Shown: positions 22,352-32,475 of the stretch, one piece after another
How the letters are laid out: each line of letters starts with the position of its first letter
Position numbering within the stretch: the stretch's first letter is position 1
From: JAHECQ01 sp963775125
GTDB taxonomy: Bacteria; Actinomycetota; Acidimicrobiia; Acidimicrobiales; SZUA-35
DNA: 64,000 bases
Assembly (NCBI GenBank): GCA_963775125.1
Contig: CAVZHQ010000007.1
Location: 1,240,001 to 1,304,000, forward strand
Direction: 5' to 3'
Program-made: the position numbers and the translations under genes
The notes under the pieces: generated by a model
Told to the model about the DNA's origin: nothing
Database searches by the model: none
The model's input: the letters and a program-made list of their open reading frames with translations, nothing else

Positions 22352-23570
22352 GCCCGTCGGCAATCGTGGACTCGGCGCCGTCGTCGGCGTCGGCGACATC
22401 CCACCCAGCCGAACGACGCCGGGCGAGACGACGCTGAGTCTCATGGCAAAGGCCGCCGTCGCCGCCATCGACGACTCGGGGCTCGAGTTCGCCGACATCG
22501 ACGGTGTCCTCGTGCATCCGATCGGTGGCGTGTCGATGCTTACCCCGTCGACCGTCATGGAGTTCATGGGCATGCAAGCCAACTTCGCCGAAGTCGTCGA
22601 CCTCGGCGGTGCCAGCGGGGCCGGCATGATCTGGCGAGCGGCCGCCGCCATCGCGGCCGGCATGTGCAAGGCGTGCGTCTGCATCACCGGCTCTTCCCGC
22701 AGGGGTCGACCGCCGGCGGCACCCTCGGCCGGCGGCGCGGCGAAGCGACCGGCGTCGGGCTGGAACATGCCGGACACCTCACCGTTCGCCGAGTTCGAGG
22801 TGCCTTACGGCAACGTCGGAGCAAACGTCGGGTACGCAATGGTGGCCCAGCGCTACATGCACGAGTACGGCGTGACGCCTGAGCAGCTGGCGAAGGTGGC
22901 GGTTCACCAACGGGACAACGCCTGCCAGAACCCCGACGCCATCTTCTACGGCGAGCCCATCACCGTCGAAGACGTTCTGGCGTCGCCGATGATCGTCGAT
23001 CCCCTCCACCTGCTGGAGATCGTGATGCCGGCCGGAGGCGCCTCGGCGCTTGTGGTCGTCGGGCCCGAGTTGGCCGACAAGCTGGCGAACCCGCCGGCGT
23101 GGCTGCTGGGCGCAGGCGAGCGGGTGACCCACAAGTCCATCACCTACGCCCCCAGCCTCACCGACACCGCCATCCAGGCGTCAGCCGCGCGGGCCTTCGC
23201 CCAGGCCGGCGTGACCCCCCAGCAGATCGGGCTGGCGTCGGTGTACGACTGCTACACCATCACGGTGCTGTTGACCCTCGAGGACGCAGGGTTCTGCGCC
23301 AAGGGAACCGGCGGTCGTTTCATCGAGGAACACGACCTTCGCTGGAACGGCGACTTCCCGGTCAACACCCACGGAGGCCAACTCTCGTTCGGCCAACCCG
23401 GCATCGCCGGCGGCATGAGCCACGTGACCGAGGCGGTCCGCCAGCTCCAAGGCCGGGCCGGTGCCCGCCAGATTCCCGACCTCGAACTGGCCTTCGTCAA
23501 TGGCAACGGCGGCATCCTCTCCGAACAGGTGAGCCTCGTGTTCGGAAGGCAATCGTGCAGCGACCACTGA
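22348..23570 (+). CDS. Thiolase-fold protein, Ltp2-like, lacking catalytic Cys
   Basis: About 407 residues. The start is ATG 22348 overlapping the upstream stop; a single missing G near 22368 restores the expected AIVGLGAVVGVG opening. The N-terminal half has FADIDGVLVHP and VDLGGASGAGMIWRAAAAI, where a thiolase would have Cys-x-Ser-Gly; here the Cys is Gly. The C-terminal half has VYDCYTITVLLTLEDAGF and NTHGGQLSFGQPG. Absence of the nucleophile and a following DUF35 gene match Ltp2-type retro-aldolases of steroid side-chain breakdown rather than true thiolases. It overlaps the DUF35 gene by 16 bases, supporting a complex. Confidence 0.82.
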
Positions 23571-23984
23571 TCCAGCGACCTCTGCAGCCCCGGCCGAGCG
23601 AGCACTCCTCGCGCTTCTGGTCAGCGACGGCCGAAGGTCGCTTCCTCATCCAGACCTGCGCTGCTTGTGGCGATGCCACCTTCTACCCCAAGGTCACCTG
23701 CCCGACCTGCGGCTCGGTCGATCTCGTCGACACCGACGCATCGGGCAATGGCACCGTGTTCACCTTCACCATCGCCCGGCGCCCGACCCACAAGGCATTC
23801 GCCGATGCCGGCCCGTACGTCATCGCCATCGTCGAGCTGGCCGAAGGCCCCCACGTCACCACCAACATCGTCGGCTGCGATCCCGACTGACGTCACCATC
23901 GGCATGCCGGTCGACGTCACCTTCGTCGAACCCGTCGACGGCATCGCCCTCCCCCTCTTCCGCCCTACCGCTCCCGTTCTTTGA
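23555..23984 (+). CDS. DUF35 zinc-ribbon/OB-fold partner protein
   Basis: About 142 residues. The rubredoxin-like ribbon CAACGDATFYPKVTCPTCG carries four zinc-binding cysteines, followed by an OB-fold with GTVFTFTIARRPTHKAF and GPYVIAIVELAEGP. One break near 23885 joins NIVGCDP to DVTIGMPVDVTFVEP. GTG 23555 lies inside the preceding gene. Such proteins bind acyl-CoA thiolase-like or aldolase partners (for example ChsH2 with Ltp2), so it probably acts with the gene before it. Confidence 0.82.
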
Positions 23985-24038
23985 CGCGAGCCACGTCCCA
24001 CGTGGCAACGCGCAAATTTCGATCAACAGGAGCTTGAC

Positions 24039-24992
24039 ATGGCAACACCACCATCCGAAGAACAGGTCCTCGCCTGGTTCGACGATCTGTCGAACTGGGG
24101 ACGCTGGGGCGACGACGATCGTCTCGGCACCCTGAACCACCTCACGCCGGCCAAACGGGTCTCTGCGGCCCGACTGGTGCAGGAAGGCGTTTCGGTTTCG
24201 TGCAGTTGGGACATCAAGACCGGGCAGCAACCCGGGGCCACGGTCGAATCGCAGCGCTACATGCTCTCCACCGGGCTCGGGCTGGACGAGGAGGGACGCA
24301 AGGGTCTGATGGGCGGCCGGGCCGGCGGCGCGCAGGAGTTCATCGGCATGGTCTTCCACGGGCTCGATGTCACCCACCTCGATTCGCTGGCCCACTTGTT
24401 CTGGGACGGAAAGATGTACGGCGGCGCGCCGGCATCACTGGTGTCAGATCGTCAGGGCGCGCTGAAGCACGACGTGCTTGCCGTCCAGGACGGCGTCACC
24501 ACACGCGGAGTGCTGCTCGACATCGCCCGCCTACGGGGTGTCGACGTGCTCGATGCCGACGACCACATCTATCCCGAGGACCTCGAAGCAGCCGAGGAGG
24601 CGGCGGGCATCCGCTGCGAACCCGGCGACGTTCTCCTCGTCCGCACCGGCGAGGGCGGCGCCCGGCGCACCGAGAAGCGGAACTACAACGCCAACAAGCC
24701 GCGGTCGGGCTATCAGGCAGCGTGCCTGCCGTGGCTGAACGAGCGTGGCATTTCCATGATCGGCTCAGACGTCGCCCAGGACCCCACACCGTCGGGCTAC
24801 CGGAACGTGTCCATGCCCATTCACATGGTCGGCATCGTGGCGATGGGACTCTGGCTCATCGACAACTGCCAGCTCGAGGATCTCGCCCAGGCGTGCGCCG
24901 ACCGGAACCGTTGGGAGTTCCAGTTCATGCTCTCCCCCATTCGCTTCCAGGGCGTGACCGGTAGCCCGGTGAATCCGCTGGCCGTGTTCTGA
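24039..24992 (+). CDS. Cyclase-family (kynurenine formamidase-like) hydrolase
   Basis: A 317-residue metal hydrolase of the PF04199 cyclase group. The metal motif GLDVTHLDSLAHLFWDGKMYGG shows the HxxxxH-type His/Asp ligands near residue 110, and GDVLLVRTGEG is the second conserved block. The N-terminal DDDRLGTLNHLTPAK is typical of bacterial cyclase-like members. ATG 24039 has AGGAG upstream. It probably hydrolyses an amide, ester or lactone in the same pathway; near a Baeyer-Villiger enzyme a lactone is conceivable (inference). Confidence 0.85.
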   Translation: MATPPSEEQVLAWFDDLSNWGRWGDDDRLGTLNHLTPAKRVSAARLVQEGVSVSCSWDIKTGQQPGATVESQRYMLSTGLGLDEEGRKGLMGGRAGGAQEFIGMVFHGLDVTHLDSLAHLFWDGKMYGGAPASLVSDRQGALKHDVLAVQDGVTTRGVLLDIARLRGVDVLDADDHIYPEDLEAAEEAAGIRCEPGDVLLVRTGEGGARRTEKRNYNANKPRSGYQAACLPWLNERGISMIGSDVAQDPTPSGYRNVSMPIHMVGIVAMGLWLIDNCQLEDLAQACADRNRWEFQFMLSPIRFQGVTGSPVNPLAVF

Positions 24993-24994
24993 CC

Positions 24995-25480
24995 ATGCCG
25001 GGCATCGATACTCCACTGCTGATCGTCGGTCACGGGCCGGCCGCGTTGGTGGCCGCCAAGCTGGCCAGCGGGATCGGGCAGTCGTCAGTCGTCGTCGGCC
25101 ACGAGTCGGTCGAGAACGACGAGCCGGTGGTCCTCGACCAACAGTCGGTCGACATCCTCGAACCCGACGGCGTGCTCGGCGTACTGCGCCCCTACGCGGC
25201 AGACCAGAACCCCTTCGCCATCGCGCCGGTCACCTTCGAAGCCGGGCTCAAACATCACTGCGTGGTCGACATGCTGGTGACGGTATTCGACGGCTTGTGG
25301 GTAGAAGACCTCGAAGTCACCGGCTCGGGTGCCATCGGCCGACTCACCGACGGCCGCAGCAACTGGACCTTCACCGCCGACACCTACCTCGACGTGTCCG
25401 ACTATCCCACCGAACTGAACGCTGCGATCCACCGAGCCGCGGCGTTCGTCAACGAGCGTTTCGGAGTGACCCATGGCTGA
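24995..25480 (+). CDS. Hypothetical protein with Rossmann-like start
   Basis: 161 residues. It opens MPGIDTPLLIVGHGPAALVA, like a dinucleotide-binding loop, but the rest (VVLDQQSVDILEPDGVLGVL, then TFTADTYLDVSDYPTELNAA) does not complete a recognisable FAD or NAD domain. It starts 2 bases after the cyclase stop and overlaps the SDR start by 8 bases, so it belongs to the operon. No family recognised. It may be a small pathway-specific partner. Confidence 0.7.
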   Translation: MPGIDTPLLIVGHGPAALVAAKLASGIGQSSVVVGHESVENDEPVVLDQQSVDILEPDGVLGVLRPYAADQNPFAIAPVTFEAGLKHHCVVDMLVTVFDGLWVEDLEVTGSGAIGRLTDGRSNWTFTADTYLDVSDYPTELNAAIHRAAAFVNERFGVTHG

Positions 25481-26288
25481 CCCCCTGTCGAACGGCCGCC
25501 TCGAAGGCAAGATCGCCGTGGTCGTCGGCGCCGGACAGACGCCGGGTGAGACCATCGGCAACGGGCGCGCAACCGCCCTGACCTTCGCCCGTGAGGGGGC
25601 CGCCGTGTTGGCAGTCGATCGCCGGTACGAGTCAGCCGTCGAGACGGCCGAGATGATTCGTGAGGCCGGCGGTGTCTGCGAACCGTTCGCGGCCGACATC
25701 ACCGACGAGGCCGCGTGCCGTGCCATCGCGGCCGAAGCCCGCAAGTGTTTCGGCCGGATCGACGTGCTCCACAACAACGTCGGCATCGGCGCAGGTGACG
25801 CCGGCCCGACCTCGCTGACCGAGGAGAACTGGCATCGGATCATGGACGTCAACCTCACCGGTCCCTGGCTGGTCTGCAAGCACGTCCTCCCCCTGATGCG
25901 GGCCCAGGAGAGCGGTGTCATCATCAACATCTCGTCGGTCGCCGCCATCGCATCGACGCCGATGCTGGCGTACAAGGTCTCCAAGGCGGGACTCAATGCC
26001 CTGACCGAGGCCCTCGCCGCCGGCAACGCCCGTCACGGCATCCGGGTCAACGCCATCATGCCGGGACTGATGGACACCCCCATGGCCATCGAAGGATTCA
26101 GCGCCTCCAGCGGCAAGTCGCGTGAGGACGTGCGCGCCGGCCGGGCCAGTCAGGTGCCGCTCGGCCGAGCCCAGGGTTCCGCCTGGGATGTGGCCAACTG
26201 CGCCCTGTTCCTTGCGTCCGACGAGGCCCGCTACATCACCGGCGTCGTGATCCCCGTGGACGGCGGCCTCCACGTCAAAGTCGGCTGA
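25473..26288 (+). CDS. SDR family NAD(P)-dependent oxidoreductase
   Basis: A 271-residue classical short-chain dehydrogenase/reductase. The cofactor motif reads VVVGAGQTPGETIGNG, a slightly lengthened TGxxxGxG. NNVG, the catalytic Ser in NISSVAAI, and YKVSK (Tyr-Lys pair, residues about 168-172) are present, with C-terminal GVVIPVDGG. Unbroken and last gene of the plus-strand run. It would oxidise or reduce a hydroxyl/ketone of the pathway substrate; which one is unknown. Confidence 0.92.
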   Translation: MADPLSNGRLEGKIAVVVGAGQTPGETIGNGRATALTFAREGAAVLAVDRRYESAVETAEMIREAGGVCEPFAADITDEAACRAIAAEARKCFGRIDVLHNNVGIGAGDAGPTSLTEENWHRIMDVNLTGPWLVCKHVLPLMRAQESGVIINISSVAAIASTPMLAYKVSKAGLNALTEALAAGNARHGIRVNAIMPGLMDTPMAIEGFSASSGKSREDVRAGRASQVPLGRAQGSAWDVANCALFLASDEARYITGVVIPVDGGLHVKVG

Positions 26289-26316
26289 CCAACCCACCCC
26301 CCTCCCCCAAAGCGTT

Positions 26317-26359
26317 CTGCAGTACTGGCGCCGGGGTTTCGACGGTCGGGGTACTGCAG
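26317..26359. promoter_or_regulatory. Inverted repeat, possible operator
   Basis: CTGCAGTAC (26317-26325) and GTACTGCAG (26351-26359) are perfect 9-base inverted copies separated by 25 bases, midway between the SDR stop and the amidohydrolase start. Half-site size and symmetry suit a dimeric repressor; a terminator is possible though the loop is long. Confidence 0.4.
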
Positions 26360-26397
26360 TCCTATGGTTGGGCGGGATCGAACAAGGGGAAACGCAC

Positions 26398-28093
26398 ATG
26401 GTTGGTTCAGGTGAGCAGACAGCAGAGGTGACCGTCATCCGTGGAGGCACGGTGGTCGACGGAACCGGAGCGCCGGGGTTCGTGGCCGACGTGGCCATCG
26501 CCAACGGCAAGATCATCGAGATCGGCCAGGGACTCCAAGGCGACCGGGTGCTCGATGCCGAGGGCTGCATCGTCGCCCCCGGCTTCATCGACATCCACAC
26601 CCACTACGACGCCCAGGTCTTCTGGGATCCCGCGCTCACACCATCGTGCTTCCACGGCGTGACCACGGTGGTCGCCGGCAACTGCGGGTTCTCGATTGCG
26701 CCCATCCGCCCGACGGACCGTGAGCTCATGGCGAACACCATGGAGAAGGTCGAGGACATGAATCCGGCGGCCCTGCTCGAAGGTGTCCCGTGGGATTTCG
26801 AGACCTTCCCCGAGTACCTGGCTTCGGTCGAGCGTCACGGCACCGTCCTCAACTACGGGGCGTACATCGGCCACACCGCGCTCCGCCTCTACGCCATGGG
26901 CGACGAAGCGGTCGGCCGGCCGGCCAACCCCGACGAGCTCGAACGCATGGCTGAACTCATCGGCGAGGCGATGGAAGCCGGAGCGGTTGGTTTCGCCACC
27001 AGCTTCGCCATCACCCACCTCGGAGCCGATGGCAGCCCGATTCCCAGCCGCTGGGCCGACAAGGACGAACTCTCCGCGCTGTTCAAGGCCGTCGCCGATT
27101 CGGGCCGGGGCATCATCGGGGTCAACGGCGGCGACAACCTGACCTTGCGCGAGAACTACGTGATGCAGAAGGAGATCGGCATTCCCTTCACCTTCACCGC
27201 CGTGCTGACCCAGCCGAACGGCGGGCACATGAAGGCGCTCGAGATCAACCGGCAAGGCTGGGCCGACGGCGCCGAGGTCTGGCCGCAGGTCACCTGCCGA
27301 CCACTCACCTTCTCGATGACGCTGGTCGAACCGTTCACCCTCAACACCAATCCGGTCTTCGCCGAACTCATGGCCGGAACGCTCGAAGGGCGCCGTGCGG
27401 CCTACGCCAACCCGGCATGGCGACAGCGGGCCCGAGAGGCCTGGAGCGGAACCAAGGGGTTCAAGCCTCGGTGGTCGACCATGGAGATCATGGAGTCGTC
27501 CGCTCACCCGGAGCTGGTCGGCAAACGCCTCACCGACATTGCCGCCGGCATGGGCGTCGACGAGTTCGATGCGCTCATGGACATCGCCGTGGCCGAGCCC
27601 GACCTGCTGATGCGCGTCAAGGTCATCATCGCCAACGACGACCCCGAGGGCGTGGCTTCGTTGCTCCAGGACGAACACACCACCCTCGGTCTCTCCGACG
27701 CCGGCGCCCACGTGGGTCAGCTGTGCGACGCACCGCTGTCCACCGATCTGCTCGGCAACTGGGTTCGGGACCGTGGTGTGCTGACCATCGAGCAAGCGGT
27801 ACGCAAGCTGAGCGGCCTGCAGGCCGACCTCTTCAGCTTCGAGGACCGCGGCTACCTGCGTCCCGGCAACTGGGCCGACGTCACCGTGTTCGACTTGGCC
27901 ACCGTGTCGCCCGGGTCCGGTGCGTCGAGTGCGAGACTTCCCCGCCAACTCCGAGCGCCTGACGGCCGACGCGCCAACGGGGATGCGCCACATTCTCATC
28001 AACGGCGAGGCGATCCTTCAGGACGGAGCAAGGGTCGACGCCGGATTCGATCGGCGCCCCGGCCAACTCGTCCGCCCCGCCGCCCGGGTCTGA
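26398..28093 (+). CDS. D-aminoacylase-like amidohydrolase
   Basis: About 565 residues of the amidohydrolase superfamily, near N-acyl-D-amino-acid deacylases. The N-terminal strand domain precedes the metal motif APGFIDIHTHYDAQVFWDP. GNCGFSIAP, LTLRENY and GLSDAGAHVGQLCD (metal Asp) follow. A break near 27925 separates FDLATVSPG from VRDFPANSERLTADAPTGM, and the corrected frame ends at TGA 28091-28093. ATG 26398 is preceded by AAGGGGAAA. The substrate could be an N-acyl amino acid or a related cyclic amide. A strong hairpin follows, shared with the convergent gene. Confidence 0.83.
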
Positions 28094-28117
28094 CACCGCA
28101 CAGGCCTGAAGTGCGCT

Positions 28118-28196
28118 GAACCTCCGGCTGGGAGCGTCGCCCAGTCCGAACCTCCGGCTGGAGGCGTCGGTTTCCGACGTCTGGGGCCGGAGGTTC
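28118..28196. terminator. Direct and inverted repeats between convergent genes
   Basis: GAACCTCCGGCTGG occurs at 28118-28131 and again at 28148-28161, and GCCGGAGGTTC at 28186-28196 is the exact reverse complement of GAACCTCCGGC. Either left copy can pair over 11 bases with the right one. The location between convergent genes suggests a bidirectional terminator; two alternative stems are unusual. Confidence 0.5.
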
Positions 28197-28239
28197 GTGG
28201 GGCAGTCTGAGGCGTGGGCGTCGGTCTGCTGACTGAGCG

Positions 28240-28668
28240 TCAGCCGGCAGCGCTGAGCCCGGCGGCTTCGATGCCGGCGATGGCGGCGGCTTCGTCGTTG
28301 TCGGAGGTGTCGCCGCTGATGCCGACGGCGCCGACCCGGTTGCCGTCAGCATCGAGGATGACGACTCCGCCGGCGACCGGGACGACGGCTCCGCCGACGG
28401 CCCCGATCACTCCGGCCATGAAGTGCGGGCGGTCGAGCGCCATCTGCTCGAGCTGGCGGGAGTTGGGTCCGATGCTGATGGCCCCGAATGCCTTGGCGTT
28501 GGCGACGTCAACCCGGCCGAAGGTGGCACCGTCCTGACGTGCCGTGGCCCGAACGTGGCCTCCCTCGTCGAGGACGACGACGCACAGTGGCTTGAGCGAC
28601 TGGGCCGACGCCAGAGCGAGGGCACCGTCGATGATGGCCTGGGCGTGCGCGAGGGTGAGAGGTGTCAC
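28240..28668 (-). CDS. GlcG/HbpS family protein
   Basis: A 142-residue protein of the GlcG/HbpS (DUF336) family. It has LTLAHAQAIIDGAL, VVVLDEGGHVRATARQDG, GPNSRQLEQMA and the glycine-rich GAVGGAVVPVAGGV. Streptomyces HbpS binds haem and is secreted, but this copy has no signal peptide and resembles GlcG of glycolate loci. GTG 28668 lies 7 bases after the malate synthase stop, so they are co-transcribed, consistent with the glc association. Molecular role uncertain. Confidence 0.85.
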   Translation of the reverse strand: MTPLTLAHAQAIIDGALALASAQSLKPLCVVVLDEGGHVRATARQDGATFGRVDVANAKAFGAISIGPNSRQLEQMALDRPHFMAGVIGAVGGAVVPVAGGVVILDADGNRVGAVGISGDTSDNDEAAAIAGIEAAGLSAAG

Positions 28669-28675
28669 CTTGAGG

Positions 28676-30894
28676 TCATTGTGATTGGGCCTTCTTTTCG
28701 AGTCTGCGGGCATGGAGGATGGGTTCGGTGTAGCCCGATGGCTGTTCGACACCGGAGAACACCAGGTCGGAGGCGGCCCGGAAGGCGGGCCCGTCGTACG
28801 CAGGGGCCATGGGTTCATACAGCGGGTCGTCGGCGTTCTGACTGTCGACCTTCAGGGCCATGCGCTTCATCGTGTCGAGGACGAGGGCCTGATCGACGAC
28901 GTCGTGGTGGAGCCAGTTGGCCATGTGCTGGCTGGAGATGCGGCACGTTGCCCGGTCTTCCATGAGGCCGATGTCGTTGATGTCGGGCACCTTGGAACAG
29001 CCGACGCCCTGGTCGATCCATCGCACGACGTAACCCAGAATGCCCTGCGCGTTGTTGTCGAGTTCGGCCTGGATGGCCTCGGCGGTGAGGGTCGAGGGGT
29101 CGGCGAGGAGGGGCACGGTGAGAATGTCGTCGAGGGACGCCCGCTGCTGGCCGGCCAGCTCGGTCTGGCGTTCCAGGACGTCGACCTGGTGGTAGTGGGT
29201 GGCGTGCAGCGTGGCCGCCGTCGGCGATGGGACCCAGGCACAGTTGGCGCCGGCGCGTGGGTGGCCGATCTTCTGCTCGAGCATGTCGGCCATCCGGTCG
29301 GGGGCGGCCCACATGCCCTTGCCGATCTGGGCGATGCCTCGGAGCCCGCAGGCCAGCCCGACGTCGACGTTCCAGTCCTCATAGGCCGCAATCCACGCCT
29401 GGGCCCGCATGGCCGTCTTGGGGACCATGGGTCCGGCCTCCATCGAGGTGTGGATCTCGTCGCCGGTCCGGTCGAGGAATCCGGTGTTGATGAACGCCAC
29501 ACGAGATTTCGCCGCTCGGATGCACTCGGCCAGGTTCACCGTCGTGCGGCGCTCTTCGTCCATGATCCCGAGCTTGACCGTGTACTGCGGCAGCCCGAGC
29601 GTTCGTTCGACGAAGCTGAACACCTCGTCGGCGAAAGCGACCTCGTCGGGTCCGTGCATCTTCGGTTTGACCACGTACACCGAGCCGTGCCGAGAGTTGC
29701 CTTCCGAGCCACGGCCGAGATCGTGACAGGCGCAGAGCACGGTGACGATGGCATCGACCAGACCTTCGTATGCATCGTTCCCTTCGGCGTCCTGGACGGC
29801 GGGCGTGGTCATCAGGTGCCCGACGTTGCGAACCAGCAGCAGCGCCCGACCGGGCAGGGTGAGCGAGCCGCCGTCGGCGGCGGTGAACTGCCGATCCTCC
29901 GACAGGGCCCGGGTGAAGGTCACGCCATTCTTGTCGACCTCTTCGGTCAGGTCGCCTCGCATCAGGCCCAGCCAGTTGTGATACGCCAATGCCTTGTCGG
30001 CCGAGTCGACCGTGGCGACGGAGTCCTCGCAGTCGATGATGGCGGTCACCGCCGACTCGAGCACGACATCGGACACGCCGGCGCTGTCGGCCGCGCCGAC
30101 ACTGTGCGAGGGGTCGATGACGATCTCGACGTGGAGCCCGTGGTGGCGAAGCAGCACGGCCGACGGCGTATCCAGGATCTCCGACGTAGCCACGGAACTG
30201 CGCCGGATCGGCAAGTTCGACCGCCTCTCCGGCGGCCGTGGTGACGAGCAGACGACCGGAGCCACCGTCCACGGCGACCGTGTAGCCGGCAGACCCGATG
30301 TGGGAAGCGCCGCTCGCCAACGGAACCGATTGGTCCAAGAAGTTGCGAACCCAGGCCACAACCCGTTCTCCCCGGGCCGGATCGTAGGGCCCGGGCGGCG
30401 GCGCGTCACCCAACGCGTCGGTGCCGTAGAGCGCGTCGTACAGGCTGCCCCAACGGGCGTTGGCCGCGTTGAGCGCGTAGCGGGCATTGGTGACGGGTAC
30501 GACCAACTGCGGTCCGGGCAGGGTGGAGATCTCGGGATCGACGCCGGCGGTATCGATGGCAGAACGGCGGTCCTTCGGGCACGAGGTAACCGAGCTCTTC
30601 GAGGAAGGAACGATAGCCACGAAGACCCTCCTGACCAAGACCACCGCCGTTCAGCCGCTGCGCGCGGTGCCAGGCGTCGATGGCGGACTGGATCTCGGCC
30701 CGGCGTTCGAGCAACGCTCGATTACGCGGACCGAAGCGGTTGACCAGCTCGGCGAATCCGGCCCAGAAGACCTCAGGCGTCACGCCGCTCCCGGGAAGGG
30801 CCTCGTTGGCCAGAAAATCGTGAAGTTCGAGGCCGACGGTGAGCGCCGTGGCGCCGTCAACGATGACGTTGTGGGACAGAGTGTTTTGGGACAT
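28676..30894 (-). CDS. glcB: Malate synthase G
   Basis: About 735 residues after joining frames, the usual length for malate synthase G, which condenses glyoxylate and acetyl-CoA. The N-terminus MSQNTLSHNVIVDGATALTV is at 30894. NARYALNAANARWGSLYDALYG, HHGLHVEIVIDPSHSVG, CEDSVATVDSADK, VYVVKPKMHGPDEVAF, LGIMDEERRTTVNL and NAQGILGYVVRWIDQGVGCSKVPD follow in order. Breaks lie near 30560 and 30190. It precedes the GlcG/HbpS gene. Role: glyoxylate use when growing on glycolate, C2 units or acetyl-CoA-yielding substrates, which suits the catabolic neighbours. Confidence 0.92.
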
Positions 30895-32396
30895 CGCCAG
30901 CAACAGTAGGGGACGTCTGCACGATGGCCGAAGTCGCCGGTTTGGTGACGATGGCCAAGGCGAAGGCCACGGCCGACAGCCCTGTGACGACGCCGTAGGC
31001 GATGCGACTGCCGTGGAGGAAGGCGTCGGTGGCGCCGGCGTTTGCCGCGATCGCAGACAACGGGATGTCGAAGCCACGGGTGGTCATGACGCCGACGACG
31101 ATGGCCGACGCCAGCGCTTGTCCGACCACCATGCCGATGTTCCGGGTCAGGTTCATGAACGCGCCCACCACGCCCAGGTTCTCCGGCGGCACGGCCGCGA
31201 GGATGACACTGCCGTTCGGCACGTTCCACAGGCCCATGGCCAGACCGCTCGGAGAAGAGCAGCACCATGACCACCGCGACCGGCGTTGCCGGCGTCAGGA
31301 ACATGATGCCGAGGAGACTGGCGACGTGGATGCCGAAGCCGGCGAGGAAGATGGGCCGCTCCCCCAAGCGGTCGGCGAATCGGCCCGCCTGGTTGCCGGC
31401 CAGGCCCATGCCGAGCGACGTCAGGAACAGCACTCCTCCCGTTGCCCCTTCGCGTAGTCCTCGGACGCTGATGAGGAAGATCGGCATGAGGAACATGACC
31501 GCGGTCGAACCCACGAATCCCAGGGTGCGTGACGTGACAGCCATGGAGAAGATGGGCTTGGCGAAGAATCGCAACTGCAGCATGGGCTCGCTCTGTCGCA
31601 GTTCCCAGGCGATGAACAGGCCGAAGAGGACGATGATCGCCGCCCACCCCAGGAGCATCGGGCCCGAGGTCCAGGCGATGGCCAACGGATTGCTGACCAC
31701 CATGACCATCACCGTGATGGCAAGACTGGACAACGCCGCTCCGCCCCAGTCGAACGCCGGGCGCTCGGTCGGCTCGCTCCCCGCGACGGCTCCCGACCGG
31801 CTGACCTGAGCTTCATCCAACCAGCGTTGCCCGACCACGAAGGCCAGCAACAGCGGGGGGATCAGCATCAGGAACAGCGCCTGCCACGGGAGAACCTGAA
31901 GCATCAGACCGGCTCCGATCGGGCCCATGGCCGAGCCGATCGCAACAACCGAGGTTTGGCTGCCGAGGGCCTTGCCCCGCTCGTCGGGCGGGAAGACGGC
32001 CACGACCATCGCCGTTCCGACGGCCTGGCCCATGGCGTTGCCGACCGACATGACGGCTCGGGCAGCGATGAGCAGAGGAAACGTCGGTGCCAGAGCGACA
32101 CACAACGAGCCGAAAGCGAAGAGGAGGAGACCGGCAAGGTGAACTCGCCGACGGCCGATCATGTCGGCGACTCGGCCCAGCGGCATCATCAGCCCGCTGA
32201 TCACCAATGACTGGATGATCACCACCCAACTGACCGCCCGCAGCGTGACCCCGAAGTCATCGGCGATCGCCGACAAGGCAACGAAGACCATCGACATCGA
32301 GAACACCATCGTGACGAACGAGATCGAGATCGCGGTGAACGCTCTCCACTTGTCCGTGACGGCCTGCTGGTCGGCGGACGGCGTCGCAGAAGTCAC
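30857..32396 (-). CDS. DHA2-type MFS exporter
   Basis: About 513 residues with roughly 14 hydrophobic segments. MFS motif A-like text is GRVADMIGRRRVHLAG near residue 70, and motif C-like GSAMGPIGAGLMLQ follows. A break near 31245 joins VAVVMVLLF to MGLWNVPNGSVILA. GTG 32396 is chosen because upstream in-frame codons run into the divergent monooxygenase promoter. Its end overlaps malate synthase by 38 bases, perhaps an indel artefact. Probably a drug or metabolite efflux pump; substrate unknown. Confidence 0.82.
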
Positions 32397-32475
32397 CGGC
32401 GCACCGTAGCGGCCGATTTCTTTCGGTCCCGCATCGACCCGTAGTCTCGAAGGAGAAGCAGCAGAAGGGACCTCG

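Noticed and set aside
26317..26359. Insertion-sequence ends
   Set aside because: Only 43 bases across with no transposase or target duplication.
28685..30244. A long plus-strand frame opposite malate synthase
   Set aside because: No motifs, composition typical of antisense; malate synthase signatures are clear on the minus strand.
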